Shown: positions 35,701 to 41,700 of the stretch, in pieces
Layout of the letters: each line of letters starts with the position of its first letter
Position numbering within the stretch: the stretch's first letter is position 1
Origin: an uncultured cyanobacterium
GTDB taxonomy: Bacteria; Cyanobacteriota; Cyanobacteriia; PCC-6307; Cyanobiaceae
Direction of reading: 5' to 3'
DNA length: 64,000 nt
Assembly: GCA_903858015.1 (NCBI GenBank)
Contig: CAIOGZ010000048.1
Location: 20,377 to 84,376 of the forward strand
Notes under the pieces: generated by a model
Told to the model about the DNA's origin: nothing
Database searches by the model: none
What the model saw: only the letters and a program-made list of their open reading frames with translations
Position numbers and translations under genes: made by a program

Positions 35701-38700
35701 CTCACCGCCACCAGCAGCACCACCTACACCGGCAGCGGTGCGCTCAAGCTCAGGCTCACCGGCTCCAGCAGTACCGACCTGAGTTCGGCCAGCTCACCCA
35801 CCTTCGTCGCCACCAGCTTCAGCCTCGACAGCCAGCTGGGCGGCAAGTTCAAGGTGAGCAGTCCCAGCCTCAACCTGGCTTCCCGCGACGCGCTCACGGT
35901 CACCCAGGCGGGTACCGGTTCCACCACCCTCTCGCTCGATACCGCCGCCAACTTCGCCTACACCAGCCCTGGCGCCCTCACCGTCTCCAGCCTGAAGAGC
36001 GGCAGTGCCAGCGTCAGCCTGACGGCCGCTAGCGGTGACATCAGCCTGGGCAGTGTCAGCCAGGCCTTGGCCGGGTCGCTCAGCCTCACGGCCTCCGCCG
36101 GCAAGGTGCTGGGCAGCAGCGGCAGCGAGCGCTCGATCGGTGCGCTTACGGCCGTCGCCCGCGATGGCATCGACCTGAGCGCCAGCCAGCTGAAATCCGT
36201 ATCGGCTTCCACCACGGCGGCCAGCAGCGACATCCTGATCAACGCTGCCATGGCCGGTTCGATCTCCTTGGCCACCCTTTCGGCCCCGGATGAGATCAAG
36301 ATCAGCAATGGCCAGGGAGCCCTTGAACTCACTACCCCCGCTTCTATCTCTGCAGCAAAGCTTAGCCTTACGTCCCAAGACGCGCTCAAGATTGCCACCA
36401 GCGCCCCGGTCGTCCTCACGGCGGCTAGCTCCATCACGCTTTCGGCTAAGAATATTGATGCTAATCTGGCAAATCTTACCCTCAAGACCAGTCAAACTGG
36501 CGGTAGTACCTGGCTTGATTTCAACGGCTTTAGCTCCGCCGACGCCATCAGGCTGCCCCTGATTGACTCCTCCAACCTAACCTTCGAAAGCTCCTCGGGT
36601 GTGCGGCTGCGGGCTGATGCTTTCCTCAGCAGCCAAAAGAACAAGCCCCTCAGTACGATCACTTTCCTTCGCAAGGACCAATCTTCTGAAAGCGTCGCCC
36701 TGCGTCACCCTTACCTCAACGATTCCCAGTTGCTAGTCGGTAGTGATGGCCGCTACTACGGCTATTCGGTTGTTGCTGCCAATGGTGTTGCGTCGTCGAG
36801 CCTCCAAACCCACTTTGATACAGCTAGCGGGAAGTATACCTATACGGCTCTGATCTCGGGAGCTACGGGTGTTGCCTCTGCCCCAATCACCTTCACCTCC
36901 AGCGATTACCAGATCACCTCCGCCAACCTCAGCAACGCCAACTTCCCCTCTGGTACCAGCGCCGCCCAGGTGGTGCTCTCTACCGTGTTCCCGGTGTTCC
37001 GGACTGCTGCTGCCGGAATCACGGTTAAGCCCGCCTCAAGTCAAACCACACCGATCGCAGACTCGGTTAGTGAGGTTCTTGTTTCAGCTTCCACGGGCGG
37101 GGCGGCGACAACGGGTTCGATTTCTCGGACCGTTCCCACTGGCTACAAACTACTTCAAGAAAACGCTCTCATCCTTGAGTTGGTGAAATCTGGCTTCTTG
37201 GTTTCTAGCGGCTCTTCTACCAGTTCACCGCTAATGAATGCCGATGTGTGGCTGGATCTCAATCGCAACTTCCTCAAGGATGGCGATGAGCCCTCCGCTA
37301 GCACCGATCCTGATGGTGGCTTCACCCTCGCCCTCTCCCCATCGACTGTCCAGACTTACGATAGTAATCGGGATGGCAGTCTCTATGATGAGCATCTGCG
37401 TCTAATCTCCACCGGTGGCATCGATTCACTGACCAGCAAGCCTGTAGCAGGCGCTGTGCTGATTGGTGATTTCGGCAACGGCGTCCTTACCCCCGTCACC
37501 ACCCTGGCCGCCCTGCTGGCCGATGCCGGCGTCTCCGCCGCCAACAGTGCCGCCATCCAGAAGCTCTACGGAGTCTCCGTGGTGGATGTGGCGGACTATT
37601 CCACCGCCTACGATCCCTACGATGGCCTGGCAAATGGCGACGCTAAAAAGTTCCGCCAGGTGCTTGCCCACGCCCAACTCTCCGGTTTGCTGCTGCTCGC
37701 CACCACCCTCGGCGAGCGGGAGGGCCTAAGCCCCGTAGCTTCCCTTCAGAAGCTCGCTGCCGCCCTGGCCAAGGTCGATCTCGCTTCGCTTCAGGTCACC
37801 GGCTCCACTGCTGCAACGCAGCGAAATACCCTGTTGTCCAGGCTCCTTTCCGAGCTCACCCCGTCGCTGACGGCTGCCCAGCGCGATGTGATCATCCAGG
37901 TGTTCGCCCAGGTGAGCGCTGAGTTTGATGCCCTGCGCGCCTATGCCGACAAGTACCGGGCTGTCGGTGTAGCGGTTCGTTCCCTGCTGCCCGCCTCCAA
38001 CAGTCTCAAGGCCACGCTCACGGCGGTGTTCACCGAATCCTTACCTCAGGTTCTGGCCGGTTCGATCGGCATCGATCAGCTTCAGCAACGCTTCGCGGCC
38101 CAGCTCGCTGGTGGCGCCCTCGATACCACCGCCCTCCAGGCCGATCACCTTGTTTCGGTCACTCCCATGCAGCAGGGCCGCCTCCAGCCCGGTGGCAGTG
38201 CCACCTTCTTGATCTCGCTCGGCTCCGTTGCACCAGCCCAAGGTTTGCGCCTGATCTACTCGCTCAATGCGCCGGAAGGTAGCAGGGTTAGCGGAGCCCC
38301 CAGTGCTTCCACCAGCTCTTCGTCCAACGGCGTGGGCGAAATCCTGATCGCTGCCGGTTTAAGCGCTACGACCATCACCATTCAGTTGCCGGCGCAAATC
38401 CTTGATTCGATTTCCCAGGTCTCGCTCAATCTCCGCTACTCCGATAGCGGTTTCGACATCGACCCCAATGGCGCCAGTGCCCTCTATCTCATCGACGGCT
38501 TCCAAGCCGCTGACGGCATCAAGTCGCTGCAACCGCTTGTCGCTGGTTCGCTCGCCGCTGATTCGATCACCGGCGGCGAAGCAGCCGACCTAATCACCGC
38601 TGGTTGGGGAGCTGACAGCCTCGATGGCGCCGCTGGCAATGACCAGCTCAGTGGCGAGGGCGGCAGCGATCGTCTCAAGGGCGGTCTCGGTGATGATCAG

Positions 38701-41700
38701 ATCGATGGCGGCAGCGGTGACGACGACCTCAGCGGTGATGACGGCGCTGATCTGCTTGGCGGTGGCATTGGAGATGACACCTTGAGTGGCGGCTCCGGCA
38801 AGGACATCCTCCATGGAGATGCTGGCCATGATCAACTCTTTGGCGATGCCGGCGATGACAAACTCGATGGCGGTAGTGGCAATGATCTCCTCGATGGCGG
38901 TAGCGGCCGCAATATCCTCCATGGCGGCAGCGGTGCCGATCGTTTCCTGCTCAAGGCCCCCAGCAGCGAAGCTGATCTCATCCTCGATTTCAATCCGCTC
39001 GATGGCGATCAATTTGTGGTGCTCGCCTCCCGTTTCCCCGGTGCCAAATCCAGCGATTTCGCCATCATCGGCGGTGTCCTTCTCTATCGCGGTGCCCCGA
39101 TCGCCATGGTGGCGAACAACGGCCGCAGCTATGGCTTGATCAGCGATCTCTCCCCCTATCTCCAGTTCACCGATCAGCCCGCACCCAAAGCCGAGCTGGC
39201 CAGCTCCTCACCCTTGGCCGGCACTGTTAACCAGGCGGTCAGCAGCACCAGCCTCACCCTGCTGCCTTCTTTGGGCGCGGGCCAGGAGCGCATCCAGATC
39301 AGCACCGCCCATGTCCTGCTCGCCAATGAAGCCTTGGCGAGCGGACTGCAGTTGACCAGAGCCAGCGGTTCTACGTCTAACTTCGCCGTTGGTCTCAGCC
39401 TGGCCGGTTCAGCTTCGGCGCCGGTGCTGGTCGATCTCTCCACCCTCGACGCCGACGCCCTAGCCGATAGCCAGACCACCCTGTTCCTCTATCGCATTGA
39501 TGCGACCGGCGCCTTCCTTAGCCCGGATGGATTGAAAACCGTGTCTAGCCTCCAAGCTGCTGTAATCGGTTCGATCGGCGCCGTGGACGACGATGCGGGC
39601 CGTAGCCTCTTCAGCCAAGGCAGTAGCCAAGTGTTGCTGAGCTCGGGCCAGGAATTGCGCTTTGCCCTTTCCCGCCGCGACCGGGCCACCCTCCTGGGTT
39701 GCGAGTTCCAGATCAGCGAAGCCGCTGGGGGGCTCAACCTCGCCCTCAACACAATCGGCGCTGGCACCCCTGATCTGGTGCTGCGGGCCAGCATCGCCAA
39801 CCAAACCGCAGCCGCTTCTGAATTGGCGGTTGCCCAGAAGGCTGGTTTGGGCGATCTTCTCTATCTCAACAATGGTGAAACCCTCGATATTTCGCTTGCC
39901 AGTAGCTGTGGTAACACCAATACCTACGCTTTTGCCAAGGTGGATCTCCGTATTGATGCAACCGGCGCCAGCGTGTTCTCGATCGCCGATGCTAATGGTG
40001 GATCGATGCCCGTGGCTAATACGGATGCATTCCGAACGGCCCTCCGCAACAACTTGGCGGCTGGTTTCCTGGTAGCCCAGGGCGGTAACAACACCACATC
40101 CCACACCTGGACGGTGACCAGTGGTAGCGGCTTCTACGCCCCGGTGATGTTGAGCCAGATTGGCGACGTCTACTTCATCGGTTCCTTCAACGCCGATGGC
40201 AACCAGCACATCAAGCCAGTTGGTGATGGCGCCTTCAGCTTCGAAGATCTTTCAGGCGATAGCAGCGACTTTGACTACAACGATGGTGTTCTTCGCCTCA
40301 GTCGCCCCGTTGCCGCCAGCAACGACAGCCGTTCGGTGGTGATCGGCTCTTCAACCTCTGCTGCCGCCACATACCTCAGCGGCGGCCTCAACTACACCGC
40401 TCCTGATACCACCCAGTTCATCCACTCCAACGGCAGTGGTGGCAATCTGATCACCACGGGTTCGGGGGGCGATACTGTGGTGCTCTATGCAAACAATGAT
40501 CGAGTTTCCCTTGGTGCTGGCCAGGATCGGGTTCACATCCTGTCTGGTTCCACCGATAACACGATTAATCTTGGTCTCGACGCTGATGCTGATCGTGTTT
40601 ACTATTATCGTCCATTAGGGGAGCAGGGTCTCACTTATCTATATAACTTTGATCCGACTCTTGATACGATCTCCCTTGTCAATCTCGATTCCACATCCTC
40701 CACTGGTTTCTCCATTTCCGCCACTAAGGCCACCCTGCTGCTTGACAACAAGCCCCTGCTCGAATTGATTGGTTCCTTCTCCAGCGATCGCCTTAACGCC
40801 TCCATCCGCCGCTCCGATCGTGGTGTTGGCGATGCGATGGCCGCCATCGCCGAGCGAGGCTTGCTGGTTACCGAGATGATTCCTGGTCTGCACGGGACCT
40901 CCCAGCAGCGGAGTGATGGGCAGTGGTATGGCTACAACGTTGATATCGCCCGCGCCATCACCGAACAGTTGATCGGCAATGCCGACGCCCTGGCGATTCG
41001 CCCCAATAATTCCCTACTTGCTGGTCTCAATGATGTGCGTGATGGTTTTGCCGACCTCGGCTTGCTTGGCTCCACCAGCAATCTCAGCCGCGATGTGAAT
41101 CTCGGCATCGATTTCTCCCAGCCCTACCTTGTGGACATGCAATCGTTCCTAGGGCTGGGTCTGAAATCCTCCGCCGAGCTCTCTGGCAAGTCCATCGGTG
41201 TGATTGCCGGCTCTACCGCTAAAGACAACGCCCTCGCTTTCCTCAGCGCCAACGGCATCACGGCTTCGGTGACTGAATACGCCACCAGCACCGCCCTTGT
41301 TGAGGCACTGCGCAGCCGCGCCATCGCCGCCATCGCCTCCGACCGCACCCGGTTGATGGGCTACCAGGCCACGATCAGCGGCTCTGCCTTGCTGGAGGAA
41401 ACGTTCTCAATCCAACCGCTTGCCGTGGCGTTACCTGAAAACCAGAGCCGGCTTAAAGATGCGGTCAATTGGATCGTTCAAGCCCCTGCCGCCGCCACAG
41501 AGCTGGGCCTCAGCTCCCGGGATCTGCCAGGCCTGATCGCCCAAGCCGAGCGCGGTGGCGCCGACCTCAACGCGATCGCTTCCCAGACCCGCCTCTTCCT
41601 CGAGCTGGACCCCAGCAGCGATAGCTCCAGCTCCCTGGGCAAGGCCCTTGGTTTGGCCCGCGGCTTCACCCAGAAGCTGCTCGCCCGCCTTGGCAATGCC